DNA of 64,000 bases, taken from contig JAPTJF010000180.1 of NCBI GenBank assembly GCA_029339195.1, positions 49,634 to 113,633 of the forward strand, written 5' to 3'. This DNA comes from Micractinium sp. NFX-FRZ. Lineage: Eukaryota > Chlorophyta > Trebouxiophyceae > Chlorellales > Chlorellaceae. How positions within the stretch are numbered: position 1 is the first letter of the stretch; each line of letters opens with the position of its first letter. Positions 27,601 through 45,927 of the stretch are shown piece after piece. The notes below the pieces were generated by a model. That model was not told where the DNA came from, searched no databases, and saw nothing but the letters and a program-made list of their open reading frames with translations. Position numbers and translations under genes: made by a program.

Positions 27601-30600
27601 CACCGCGGTCACCCTGCAGCCCATGGGAGTAAGAAGGAGGCGCATGCACGGTGTGAAGGGAGGGGAAGGGGCAGGAGGCCCGGGAGCGGGGGTGCACCCC
27701 TCCTGCACGCTGTGCTTGAATTGACGTGAAGTGGAGCCGCCCACCTGGCGGGCAGAGCAGACCGTATTGTACCTCTCTGTCAAAGCACTTGCATGCTGCA
27801 CCCACCTGGCGGTCATCACCACCTCATCCTTGTCCACCACCCCGCTCTTGTACTCCCCGCTGTCAACCAGGTTCTCGCCGTACAGCCTGCACAGCACAGG
27901 GGGAGGTGGAGGGTGTAGGCAAGCGTCAGGAACACTCGCATGAGAATGACATGCCATGGGCCTGCCGTCCTGCAGGGTAGGGTTGTAGGGGAACAACGAG
28001 AGCGGCTTGAACGACAGGCACAACTCAACGGCTGCGGTGGCAGCAGCGGCCAGGGACACACTTTGCTGCCCTGCTGTCCAGCCCACGCAACACGCCCTGC
28101 CCTGACCCTTGCAGCTCTATGTGCAACAGAAGTGCAGCACCCCGCCACCTGCGCCTCACCATGCCGCCACGGTGCCGACATCCGCGCCATCCTCATCCAC
28201 CAGAGGGGCCGCCCGCGTGAACTGGCTGCCATTCACTGCAGCCCGCGTGTAGGACCGCAGGCGTGCCTCGAAGGGCGAGGGGGCGGCTGCCGGCGAGGGT
28301 GCGGGAGCGGGGCCCGGGGGATCAGCGCCGCCCTTGCCCCATCCGTCGACCTCGCCGTCCGAGCCGCCGGGCATGGGTGCAGGGGCGCCGAAGTCCGCCA
28401 CCCCCAGGTCTGCCACCTCGGCTGCAAACGGCACAAAGTCTGGCACCTCATCTCCATTGCTGCCATTGTCGTCTTCGTGATCGTGATCGTCAACATCGCC
28501 TGCCCGCAGCAGGCGGGCGTTCTCCAGCGCCGCCTGCACCACTGGGTCCTCCAGCACCCAGGTGGGCGCTGTTGTGTTGAGGAAGCGCAGGCCCGCAGGC
28601 AGCGGGGCGCCTCCCTCCGTTGCCAGCAGCCGCCGGCGGTTGTCAGCGCCGCTGTCTGCAGGGTGGGGTGGCGGGCAGGGCGGCATGGCGGGTGGAAGGG
28701 CGGGCGGAAGGGCGGCGGCGGACCGGCGGTGGGCCGGGAGATCAGGAGGCACCCAGGCATCCCCACCGTCTCACAAACTGCCTCCCCCTGCAACACCTGC
28801 CCACCCCTCTGTCTGCCCACGCACCTATTGTGGACTTGTCATTCACGTAGATTCGGATGCGCTGCCCCACACGGAGGCGGGCGGTGTTGCGGACCTGGGG
28901 AGGGGCGGGCAGCACAGCAGGCACAGCTGGCAGGCGCGTCAGCAGCAGTGGTGGCGGTTTGTGGCAGCAGCAGCCGCGGTCGCAGCAGCAGCAGCAGGTA
29001 CCCTCGAACCAGAGTAATGCACAGCGTCCACATGAGAGTCCACGTACAAAGCAGTAGGATTCAATTTTCAGTCCCAGCGGCTTGCTGAGCATCCCACAGG
29101 CTGACACACAACCTCACCGGAATCTTGTTGCTGCCCACGCCCACCGGGTCCTCAATGTACGCCAGCAGGGTGCCACCGTTGTCGCTGCGTTGCCGCCGGC
29201 CGCTGCAGACGGGGGAAGAGCGGACGGTGAGGCGGGGTGTGTGGGGGGGCAGGGGCCAGGTGGCACGGGGTGGCAGGGCGGGTATTGGGCAGGCAGTGCG
29301 CAATGCCGGCCCCAGTTGCTAGGCCAGATGTCGCTGCCTCGAGCGCTGCCTGCACAAAGACGCAGCGCACACCCCCAACTTGGCCTGCCAGCTGTTCCGG
29401 TCACATATCCAAGCCAGGAAATGCACACGCACGCAAAGTTGATGAAGCCGCCGCCTGAGTTCCAAGCGGTCTGCACATTGCCTGATGGCCAGGAAAGCAG
29501 GAGAGACGATAGGGTGCGGTCACGGCGACAGGCTCGGCACATGGGCAGCACAGTAGGCGCTCCGCTGTTCCCTTGCTCGCAAGCTGTATCGTGTCTTGAA
29601 CAGGTAAACACGCTGCGGCTGCACAGTGCCACAGCAGCAGCAGCAGCAGCAGCAGCAAGCAGCAGCCCGGCCGCTCACCGCCCTCTTCCGTCCAGGTGCC
29701 GGGGTAGACGTCACTGAGGGAGTCGGGGATGTGGATTGTGGTGGCGCCTTGCTGCAGCACAGGAGGGCAGGGCAGATCGTGGGTGCAGCGGCGGCCCAGG
29801 GAGGGCAACACTCATCAGCCACCCTCCCGCCTTCCCGCCTTCCGGGCTGCTCCTGTCCACAAGCACACACAGCGATGCACTGGCGGCGCATCCCTCTGAG
29901 GTCAGGTGCTTGCTGCCCTGCTGTTCCCTGCTTTGCCCTGCTTCAACCTTCAAGCGAAGTTTGCATGCTGACCTCCCCCTCGCCCCCTGCATTCCTGGGG
30001 ACATGCTGCAAAGCCATCTCACCCCTGCGCCTCGCAGCACCACCCCGCCCCGGTGCACTGTGAACGGCTTCCGCAGTATGTAGACGCCTGCTGGGAAGAG
30101 AATCACGCCGGGTGCCGCATTGGCCGCAGCCACGGCGCGCTGCAGGCAGGCAGGCAGGCAGGCGGGCCTCAGCAGTGAAAGGAGGTGGGATGAGTGCTCG
30201 GGTTGGGGTTGAAGAGCGGCGCAGGCAGCTGGATGAGCGCTTGCGACCCTGCTTTTGGCAAACCACTACAGCCAGAAGCCAGCATGCCTGCTCCCAGCAG
30301 CACAGCTGCATGTCCCAGCGCCCTCCCACCCACGTGTATTGCCTCCGTGTCATCCGTACTGCCGTCGCCCTTGGCGCCAAACGCCCTGACGTTGTACCGC
30401 ACAGGCGGGAAGGGGACGGGCATGCGCCCTTCTGCACATGCACCCGTGGAGGCAGGCCATGCCAAGCTCAGCGGCGCAGCGGCACAGCTGGGAGCGGCAG
30501 ACGCGGGGAGGGGAGAGGGACAACCATGCAGCAGCGCAGCAGAGGCACAGCAGAGGCACAGCAAGCAGGGCAAGGTAGGTGGATGTGAGTGCGGGCGGCA

Positions 30601-31261
30601 CTGGAGGCAAGCCCCAGGAGCAGGCCCCAGCACCGGCAAATGCTGCACCAGCTGCCGGCGTGGGTGGGGGCGGCAAGGCACCACGTCAGGAGCCAGGGGC
30701 ACCCTGCCACCCCTCACGCACCCCGATATCCCGCCAGGCTCCAGTCCAGGCCGCGCCCCTCTGGCAGCATGCGCCCCTGGGGCATGAACACGGGGCGGTA
30801 CGGCTGGGTGTCCACTTTGTGGAACTGCGGGCGGGGCGCGGGCCGCTGCTGGGGCGCCTGGCGTGGCGGCGGTCGGCGCGGTGGAGGGGATGGGGGAGGA
30901 GAGGGAGGTGGGGATGGTGGATATGGAGGGGAGGGAGGGGAGGGAGGCGGCGGCGGAGGGGACGGAGGGGGGGTTGGCGGCGAAGGCGCGGGCGGCGGCG
31001 GCGCAGCCGGTTGTGGCCGTGCCGGTGGGAGAGCGTCGGCGGGCACCCCCCCTGCAGCAAAGGAGCGTCAGTAGACAATTGATGTTGCTCACGTGTATGC
31101 AGTCGTGCCCCAGGTGTGCGTACGCCGCTGAGGGAGCCGGCAGAGCAGCATGCCACGAGTCCTTTCGTTCCGACCGCGGGGTGGTCGCTCCAACGCCCTT
31201 CCACCATCCTGCACTCACCAATTACAACTGCACAAACTATCAGCAGCAGTGCTGCCCGCAT
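24678..31261 (-). CDS. PL1: secreted beta-helix (pectate-lyase-3-like) protein with extensin-like linker
   Basis: Signal peptide MRAALLLIVCAVVIG is encoded by exon 1 (ATG 31261), with a donor immediately after it. Exon 2 encodes a Pro-rich linker of SPP, SPPP and PPPSPP units (about 31040-30850), then LPEGRGLDWSLAGYRG. The fold signature follows: NVRAFGAKGDGSTDDTEAI, FPAGVYILRKPF and GGVVLRGAG. These match the N-terminus of Pectate_lyase_3 right-handed beta-helix proteins. Downstream are RLRVGQRIRIYVNDKST, an acidic variable insert (about 28650-28160), LYGENLVDSG, RMTVRF, KGYNAIQVANAANFW, HDITISSSSCMNVVMD, NLDHHRTAPFANLFTN, and a C-terminal PNLYRAQRWKFGRG before TGA 24678. There are roughly 20 exons and about 750 residues. 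Whether it is a lyase, a hydrolase or non-catalytic cannot be told. The product is likely periplasmic or wall-located. Paralogues PL2 and PL3 lie at 51.4-62.2 kb. Confidence 0.82.
28910..28930 (-). repeat. TGCTGTGCC motif before a PL1 acceptor
   Basis: The sense strand reads CTGTGCCTGCTGTGCTGCC shortly upstream of the acceptor of the exon coding for RNTARLRVGQRIRIYVND. Equivalent introns of PL2 and PL3 carry the motif at the same place. Confidence 0.7.
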
Positions 31262-32266
31262 CGGTGCACCACCAGTGTTCAGCCGAGCGACGCGCGGGAG
31301 CGGGCACCGAGCCATGCCGGCCCACTGGCCACCTGCGCGGCTCAACAAGCTAGACTGACGAAATGGAATTGAAAAACGACGGTACACGCGGCATCCGGGT
31401 TCAGTCCATTCCAGTCCAACAGCGGGGGCCGCCGCAGCACGGCCCAGCAGGGGCCTGACGAGGAGGCACCCGCTCAAGGAACAAGAGGTGCAGATGCCAG
31501 GATAGCAGGGGTGTAATGACGAACACGTGCAACCACACTGGGGTGCAAGCGCTGGGGGACAGCAGAAGCCACCGGCTGCAGCCCACCTATTGCCGTGCTC
31601 ACGACTCCAACCGCTCTTACGACCCCTAGCTGCCGCCCAGTCACTACCCCTACAGGTGTATGTCTGCTGGCACATTTGCGTTTGCAAACCACTGAAGAGG
31701 TTCGCAGTGGTAACGAAGGTCCTGATTGGGAATCTAAGTAGGCGTCCATGCGAGTGCACACAGCTCACAAAGGGAGACGTGCGGGGCAGCGAAACGCGCG
31801 GGAGGAGCAGGGGTGGCAGGGAGTGTTGAAGGGTCGGCGGATGAAAGGGGGCGGGGAGGCGACGGGGCGCAAGAGGCCTCACTTGGGAGCAGGAAAGGAG
31901 CCAGGAAAACTGCGGTGCAAATGTGTGTCAGGGGTGTGGGGGCAAGTTGCCATAGGTGTTAAGTAGAAAACTTGTCGGCCTGCCGCACTGACCCCCGGCA
32001 GGAAGGGTGGTCTGAGCGGGGCGTTAGTCAGAAGGGGTGGGGCATCAATAGATGGCACCGTGAGTGCAGAGGGAAAGCAGGGGAGGGGCGCGGCGGCATG
32101 GCGCTGATATGACACAGGACGGGCGGTGCTGGGTAGCAGGGGCAGCCGGCGCAATGCGGGGCAGGCGGGTCAGGGTCGGGTGCAAGTCACGGGTGTTGGG
32201 TTTTGGGCGTGCAAGTGCCAGCGGCATGGCAGAAGCGACTTGGTTGAGACAGCTAGCCGTCCAAGG
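31262..32266. other. Intergenic, transporter 3' end to PL1 start
   Basis: Both flanking genes are on the minus strand. The stretch should hold the PL1 promoter and 5' UTR and the transporter 3' UTR. Open frames here are not supported by splice signals or recognisable motifs. Confidence 0.45.
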
Positions 32267-34865
32267 TTATCCTAGGTCGAGTGCCTTGCGGCGCGTCGCC
32301 ACACTGGCCACGCCTTTGCCGCCGGGCGCGGTGGGCGAGCGCACGCTGACATTGGCGGCCCCGTGCTGCACGCCGCTGGCCAGCGCCCCCGCCTGCACAT
32401 CCACCGCTATCGTCCCCGCATCCTTCTTGGCCGCGGCTGCAGCATCGTGCGGCCCCGCCGCCACCGCCAGCTCTGGCCCCGAGTGCCGGATGACGGGGAT
32501 GGTGGTGAGCGGCAGCAGCAGGGCAGAGGCTGCAGATGCGCTGTTGCTGGTGGTGCGGCGCAGGATGCCGGCGTGGGCGCCGCCGCCGCCGCTGCTCATG
32601 GCGGCGGTGGGCGTCCTGCCCTTGGAGGAGGTGCGGTCCAGGCCGCCCCGGTGCATGCCCCGAGCCAGCAGGCCGCCAATCACCAGCGAAGTGCCGATCC
32701 TGGGGGGCAGCGGAGGGGTGGAAAGCAGTGCACAGTGGGCAGGCAGCGGCAAACAATGCGCAGCTACAGGGCAGCGCACCCGCCGGCACCGCCCTGGCAT
32801 CGCCTGGCCGCCTGCGCTGGATGTGGGTGTGCCGCTTCATAGCCTACATCCTCTGCCTCTGCCGTTGTACGGCTGCTGCACGCGTTCTCCCTCCCCTCCC
32901 TCACTCCTGCAACCCCTGCCCACCCTCCCCTCCCTCCCTGCCTCCCGCCGCCCGCTCACCACTGCGAGGGCGAGAGGTCGTGTGAGAAGACGAGGCAGGA
33001 GAGGACGATGGAGAGGAACTGGCGGATGGTCATGATGAGCGCAAAGTGCAGGGCGCCGTACTGCTGGATGGTGTAAAAGATGAAGAGCTGCGGGGCGGAG
33101 GGAGTGCAAGGGAGAGCGGGGGGGGCACACAGGGCGGGCAGTTGGTTGGGTGAGAAAGTAGATGCAGTGGGGGCAGGAGGGGGCGCATAGGGGTGCACAT
33201 GTGTGCACAGACAGGCGGGCTGCGGGCGGTGTGGCGCAGGGTGGCAGTCAGGGCTGGATCCCGGCCAGTGCAGCGCCTGCAGGGTGGCAGGGGCCCAACG
33301 ACCCCCCGGCAAGCAGCGCCCTGCGGGCTGGGCTCCCGCCACCCACCTGCACCGCTGTGGACACTCCCGACAGCAGCAGTATGTAGACCAGGGCCGAGGG
33401 GTGCTGCGCCACAAACTGGATGGCGGGCCACAGCTGGCCGCCCACCAGCAGAAAGCCAAAGCTGCAGGCGGGAGGGATGCAGGTGGAGGGAGGGCATGCA
33501 GATGAGGAAGGAGTTCGGGGGCTGACGGCTGGTGGCCAGCCAGTGCGACGGCTGGGCAGGGCATGCAAGGGGAGAGGCGGCAGCAGGTTGAGCAGGGATG
33601 TGGCTTCCTGGTCGCAGCGTGACGCGGAGCGCCCCCGCCGTGCACACACCAGCTGCTAGCCGACTGATACCACGCCCAAACCCAAACGCCAACGAGCAGC
33701 CCGGCACAGCCCGCACCCCGGCACTGCACCAGCGCAGAGCCCTGCAGGCAGCACGAGGCAGCAGCGGTGGACCGCACCTGATGCCTGCCGACCACACGGA
33801 CACCCACAGCAGCTGGTTGCAGCTGTGCATGTCGTACTGGGAGAACAGCTTGTCCTGGGTGGTGGACGTCAGCCCGTCAAACAGGAGGAAGGCGGCCAGC
33901 AGGAGCAGGCCATAGGCCATCCAACTGCCGGCAACACCCATGCTGCCGCCACCGCTGCTGCTAGAGGATCCCACGAGCGCACCCGCTGCTGCCGCCGCCA
34001 CGTGCCCTGCTGCGCCTACCCCTGCTGCTCCGCCGCCAACGGCGCTGCCGCCGCCTGTTGCTGCTGCTGCTGCCGCTGCACCGTTGGTGACGGCGACAAG
34101 GCTGGCCGGTGCGTGCAGGTGCTGCGGCGCGGCGATGCTGCCGGTGAGCACAAACAGCGCGCAGCCAACGGTGACTGTGAGGGCACAGCCATAGTCGATT
34201 GCGTCGTAGCGCCGCCCCCCCAGCAGCAGGCCCCACGCCATGACGGGCACCTGCACGCGTATGTGGGGCAGGGCAGCGAGGCAGTTTGCAGTACCAACAT
34301 GGCAGTACCGGGGCATGGTCGGCGCGTGCTGGTGGCAAGTGCACGGGCCATGGTGTGCGGTGCGATTGCACACAGCTGACCAGAGCTGCGCTGGAGACAG
34401 TGCCACCCTCACACGACGACGAGCAGTCACAACAGAAGAACATGTCACGGCCAGCCAGTCTGCTGCGCCGCAGCACCCGCCTGCGCCTGCGCACCCCACT
34501 GCCCTGCGCTGCGCCGGCGTGCTCACCGTTTTGGCGCACTTGGCCAGCGCTTGCAGCGGGAAGCTGACGTACTTCAGGGCCTCGTACTGCGAGGCTGAGC
34601 CAAACACATTGGCTAACGAAGGGACAGCAAAGAGGGCGAGTGGCGCCGCCGGCTGCAGGCTCTTGCCCAGCAGGCTCAGCGCGGCGGCGGCCACTGCGCA
34701 GGCCACCAGTCGGTTGACCAGGATGATGAAGAGGGAGTGGCGGAAGCGCTCCTGCCGCGGCCCAAAGCCCAGCGTCATCAGGCGCTCCTGGATGAGCGAG
34801 TAGACGAGGAAGCAGCCGGTGATGGCAGCAAACAGGCCCGCCAGGCGCAGCCGCTGCCCCATCAT
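32267..34865 (-). CDS. UDP-galactose/UDP-glucose transporter 5-like (SLC35B family)
   Basis: Multi-pass nucleotide-sugar antiporter of the ER/Golgi membrane. Five exons lie near 34865-34528, 34252-33778, 33462-33348, 33092-32960 and 32698-32267. Family motifs in order: YSLIQERLMTLGFG then RFRHSLFIILVNRLVA; FGSASQYEALKYVSFPLQAL-AKCAKTVPVM (the QYEALKYVSFP block is highly characteristic); DYGCALTVTVGCALFVL; LFDGLTSTTQDKLFSQYDM; FIFYTIQQYGALHFALIMT; and RQFLSIVLSCLVFSHDLS. Two unusual features are an Ala/Gly/Ser-rich insert (about 34120-33930) before FDGLTST, and a C-terminal tail of about 120 residues after the last helix. The start could be the MM at 34865; the frame is also open to an ATG near 35030. 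Some related proteins carry PAPS, so UDP-Gal/UDP-Glc is the best but not the only substrate call. Confidence 0.85.
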
Positions 34866-36247
34866 CGCGCCAGTACCTGCACCCGTCCAGGCTGCAGACG
34901 AAGAGTTGCAGCAGGGAGGTGGCGGGCGTGTTGGGCAGCGTGCGTGGGGCGCGCTCGAAGGGGTGGCGGCAGCTGCCGCGGCGGCGGCAGCTGACCACAA
35001 CAACAACGGCGCTGCGGACGCACTTCTCAACGGCTGCTAACATCGTGCGCTTACACTTTGATGCCACGCTGCAGCAGCCTCCAGAGGGCGCGCTCCGGCG
35101 GCGCGCAAGTGTTGAGCGAGCAACTCTCCGCCTGGAGCAGTGGTCCAGCTAGATGGCTGGCATACGAGGGCCGAGTATGTGGAGGCGTGCGGCCCTGCAG
35201 AGAGGCTTTCGACAAGCTGTCCCCGCTGCCCAACCGGCGAGGGGTGTTCAGCGCAGAGCTCGTGGGCTATGGTATATGATTGTTGGTGCGAAGATGAGTA
35301 TAGGTTGCCCAGTTCTGTAGTCGGCTCGTTCAGAAGAACCGCTGCATCGCAAAGCGCGCGTCACATCAGGACGCCCGTTCTCTGGTTGGATGCTGGTGCC
35401 ATCCCCCCCTGTGTATCCAGAAGGCGTGTGCAGTGAGAGCCACGATGGTGCAGCCCGGGGGCCTGCGGTGGCCTCGGGCGACATGCCGATGAACAGCCAC
35501 ATGCAGCTTGAGCAGTTGGTGGTGGCTCCCTCCCAAGAGTTTGCATACAAGATGGCACCTCCCTGACGCCCTGGCGGAGGCTGCCTGATTGTTCAGGTCG
35601 CCATGCACTGCCAACCGCCGCCGCCTGCCGGCCCGCTGCCGGCACTGACTCACTGCTGCTTCTCTGGTCATGGGCAAACCTATGCAAACAACACTGAGTG
35701 CACAGGAACGCTCTAGGGAGGCAGCAGGAGTCAACCGCCCTGCAGGTTGCAACGTGAGGCCGGGGTGGCCGAGTGCCGTGCGGGGGACAGAGCAGGGTGG
35801 CCACGGCAGCGGGAAGCATAGAAGCACTGAAATTTTGCAACAGCAGGACTGACTTTCTGCAGCAGCAGGAGCACATTGAAGCTTGCCAGGCGCGCTGCGC
35901 AGGGTCTGCACAGGCGGACGGAAAGGTGCGCATGCCACTACGAAGTAGAAAGGTGGGTTTGGGTCCCGCACTGGGCAGCATAGCATACTCATCAGCTCGC
36001 CAGGCCCCGGAGCAGTCTGCCCATCCCACCCTGCTGCAAGCCGTGCTGTCGCGCTGCCACAAATGCCGCAGCACTGGGGGCAGCCCATAGCCTCGTGTGC
36101 ACTTCTGCATGTTGCCATTGTACGTTGCTATTACCCATGGCTCATCTGCACACTGCTATTGTACATGTCAATTTAGTACACTGCAAGCCGGTGGTACAAA
36201 ATAAGATTGCCGGAACACCCTGTGGTGGCAGGCCGCCCAGGGCACCT
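34866..36247. other. Intergenic, no supported gene
   Basis: Transporter promoter and 5' UTR at the left end; 3' UTR of the small minus-strand gene at the right. Two overlapping open frames of about 250 codons (35361-36118, minus) are open together, have ordinary low-complexity composition and lack a recognisable domain, so I do not call them. Confidence 0.45.
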
Positions 36248-37035
36248 TTAACCCAGCACGGGCAGGCCGCCCACAGCGGCAGCGCCGGTGCCCACAGCAG
36301 CAGTGCCTGCCTTCACTGCTGCCTCCCCCTGGCTCAGGCGCAGCAGGCCAGGCAACCCTGCTGCTGCAGCCGGCGTCACCTTGGGCGCTGCGCAGGCAAG
36401 AAGAGGCACACACGCACACATGGGGCGGTTGGGAACGGTGGTGGTTGGCCCTTGGAAGCAGAGTGGGCGCCCACCAGGCCCCGACAGAGGCACTGCCCTC
36501 CTTCAATAATCTCCAGAATACCCGCTAGAGTGTCAACACCACATCACGCCCTTCGCTTTCACGCGCACTCACCGCCATCAGCGCGCGGCGCCGGCGCCTC
36601 CAGGTCAGCATCTGCGCTGAGGCCCCGCTGGGCGGAGCCCAAAAATCCAATCATCTTCTTGATGGGGCTGGGAGGCGCTGCTGAACAGGGAGAGGGAAGT
36701 CATCAGGGGCCACAGTCAACCGGGCGCAACGCATGGTACTGATGGCTCCATGGCCGGCAGAAGCAGCCGTGCGGTTTGCCGGCACAGGCGCCACCTCACT
36801 CAGTGGCGCGCCTTAGGGGAGCCTTTTCCCCTCCTCTCATCTCCCCTCATCGCTTTCATCGCCTGCTCGCCTTCCAGAACCCGCTTCCGCCTGATGCCCG
36901 GCCCACACGTGCCTGCGTGCCGCGGGGAGGCGCACGAGTCGCCTGGCCCTCCCAGCCCTTGGGCTGAGAAAGTGGCAAGGGCGCCTCGTGCCTCCAGCAA
37001 CTGCCCCAAGTCGCTTGGCGTGCGAGGGTCGGCCA
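36248..37035 (-). CDS. Small hypothetical protein, three exons
   Basis: Unrecognised. The ATG at 37035 opens MADPRTPSDLGQLLEARGAL. A GTGGGC donor after ...SPRHAGT joins in phase to an exon coding for PPSPIKKMIGFLGSAQRGLS (about 36680-36576). A GTGAGT donor and CGCAG acceptor then join APKVTPAAAAGLPGLLRLS, ending GGLPVLG and TAA at 36248. The predicted length is about 125 residues. The composition (Lys-Lys-Met helix, Ala/Gly-rich tail) gives no function. Support is the in-phase splicing and a clean start context; the first donor is weak. It diverges from the GET3 gene, with about 630 bp between starts. Confidence 0.42.
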
Positions 37036-37663
37036 TGGTTGGCCGCAGCTGCGCTGTTGGAGGGCGTGTGTAGGCTGGCAATGGGTGGCTGGCAGAGTTG
37101 AGGCTGGCTGTCCAAGGCTGGGAGGACGTTTGCTGTGAGGAGGCACCCGCTCACAAGTGTCTCACCTAATGCAGTGCCAAGGTGGCGCATGAGCTGGCTA
37201 GGCGCTTCCATGCAGCACAGTTAGAGCATGGAGGCACACCCTGGCCTCAATTACTGTGGCTGCAGCCCTGGCGATGTTTTCCGCACACACAGAAGGGGAG
37301 GTGCTGGCTTGCCATGCTTCCACCAACACCTTGGTCTGCCGGTCACGGTGAGCGGTGCTCGCCAGCGCTACCTGCCGCACTGGCCTGACCGTCAGCACTT
37401 ATCCCATGCAGTACAGTACACATGTAGCAGTTTATCCTAAGACACAGTTGCCACACAGAAGCTGTGATGCACAGCCAACTATGGCCGCAGTGAAGCCCGC
37501 CTCGTTGGCCGCCCCGCCACCTGGGCGCCGACAGGTGACGGCCTTCACGGGCCACCAGGCGCTTTGCCAGCAACTGATCCGGCGATCATCCGAGCGCACA
37601 TTGCGTTAAGAAGAGCAGAGGCAGCGCGGGAGCCTCCTGTCTGTGTTCAGGCCTCTGCTGGCC
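37036..37663. promoter_or_regulatory. Divergent region, small hypothetical gene / tandem GET3
   Basis: Should contain both promoters and 5' UTRs. AT-richer at about 37400-37450. No specific element could be assigned. Confidence 0.4.
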
Positions 37664-45396
<7,733 letters not shown>

Positions 45397-45927
45397 GCGA
45401 GGCGGGAAAGTCACCCGCCGGCGCACGTGCGGTCCAGGCTTCTCTATGCAGCAGGCATGCAGGCTGGGTGCCTCCCAGGCCTGCCGGCAAGCGCGGCTTC
45501 AGGCTGCTCTGTACAGCGGGCATGCGGGTGCATCTCGCCCCTGTCCCGCCGCCTCCTGCGGGCGTATCCCGCTCGCGCCGTCTTTGCTTTCTGCTCCTCT
45601 GCCATCTCTTCCGCTGCTCCTTCTCATACTCTGCTGCTGCTCTTCCCGTCCCCTGCTGTTGAGCGTTGAGCGTATCCGTGCAATCTGATTCTGCGTGAGC
45701 GATGGCTGCAATTTCTCAGGTGTAGACAGTGCAAAGCAATACATGTAGAACAACGTGTGAAGAATGGGTGAAGAGCAAGGATTTGGTACAGTTAAGAGCG
45801 GGGTAGACGACGAGCGCCTGCATCGAGGGCGGCGTGCCAGTGCCCCCGCAGGCACCTGGCTGGCTGGCTGCTCTCAGCGGCTGCGCCAGTGGGCACAGTA
45901 CAGAACTACAGCTCGGCACACTGAGGC
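45397..45927. other. Convergent intergenic region, GET3 / galactosyltransferase
   Basis: Shared 3' UTR space. A 30-40 bp imperfect duplication (about 45436-45475 and 45499-45535, both around CTCTRTRCAGCRGGCATGC) is present. No gene seen. Confidence 0.5.

Noticed and set aside
24678..31261. Calling PL1-PL3 active pectate lyases
   Set aside because: Only the beta-helix start is recognisable; calcium-binding Asp and catalytic Arg of classical pectate lyases cannot be assigned by eye.
31474..31900. Possible coding exon upstream of PL1
   Set aside because: The frame is open, but no splice junction joins it to PL1 without losing the signal peptide at 31261.
35361..36118. Two overlapping open frames of about 250 codons, minus strand
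   Set aside because: Both frames are open together, composition is typical of GC-rich noncoding sequence, and there is no domain, no splice logic and no homology I recognise.
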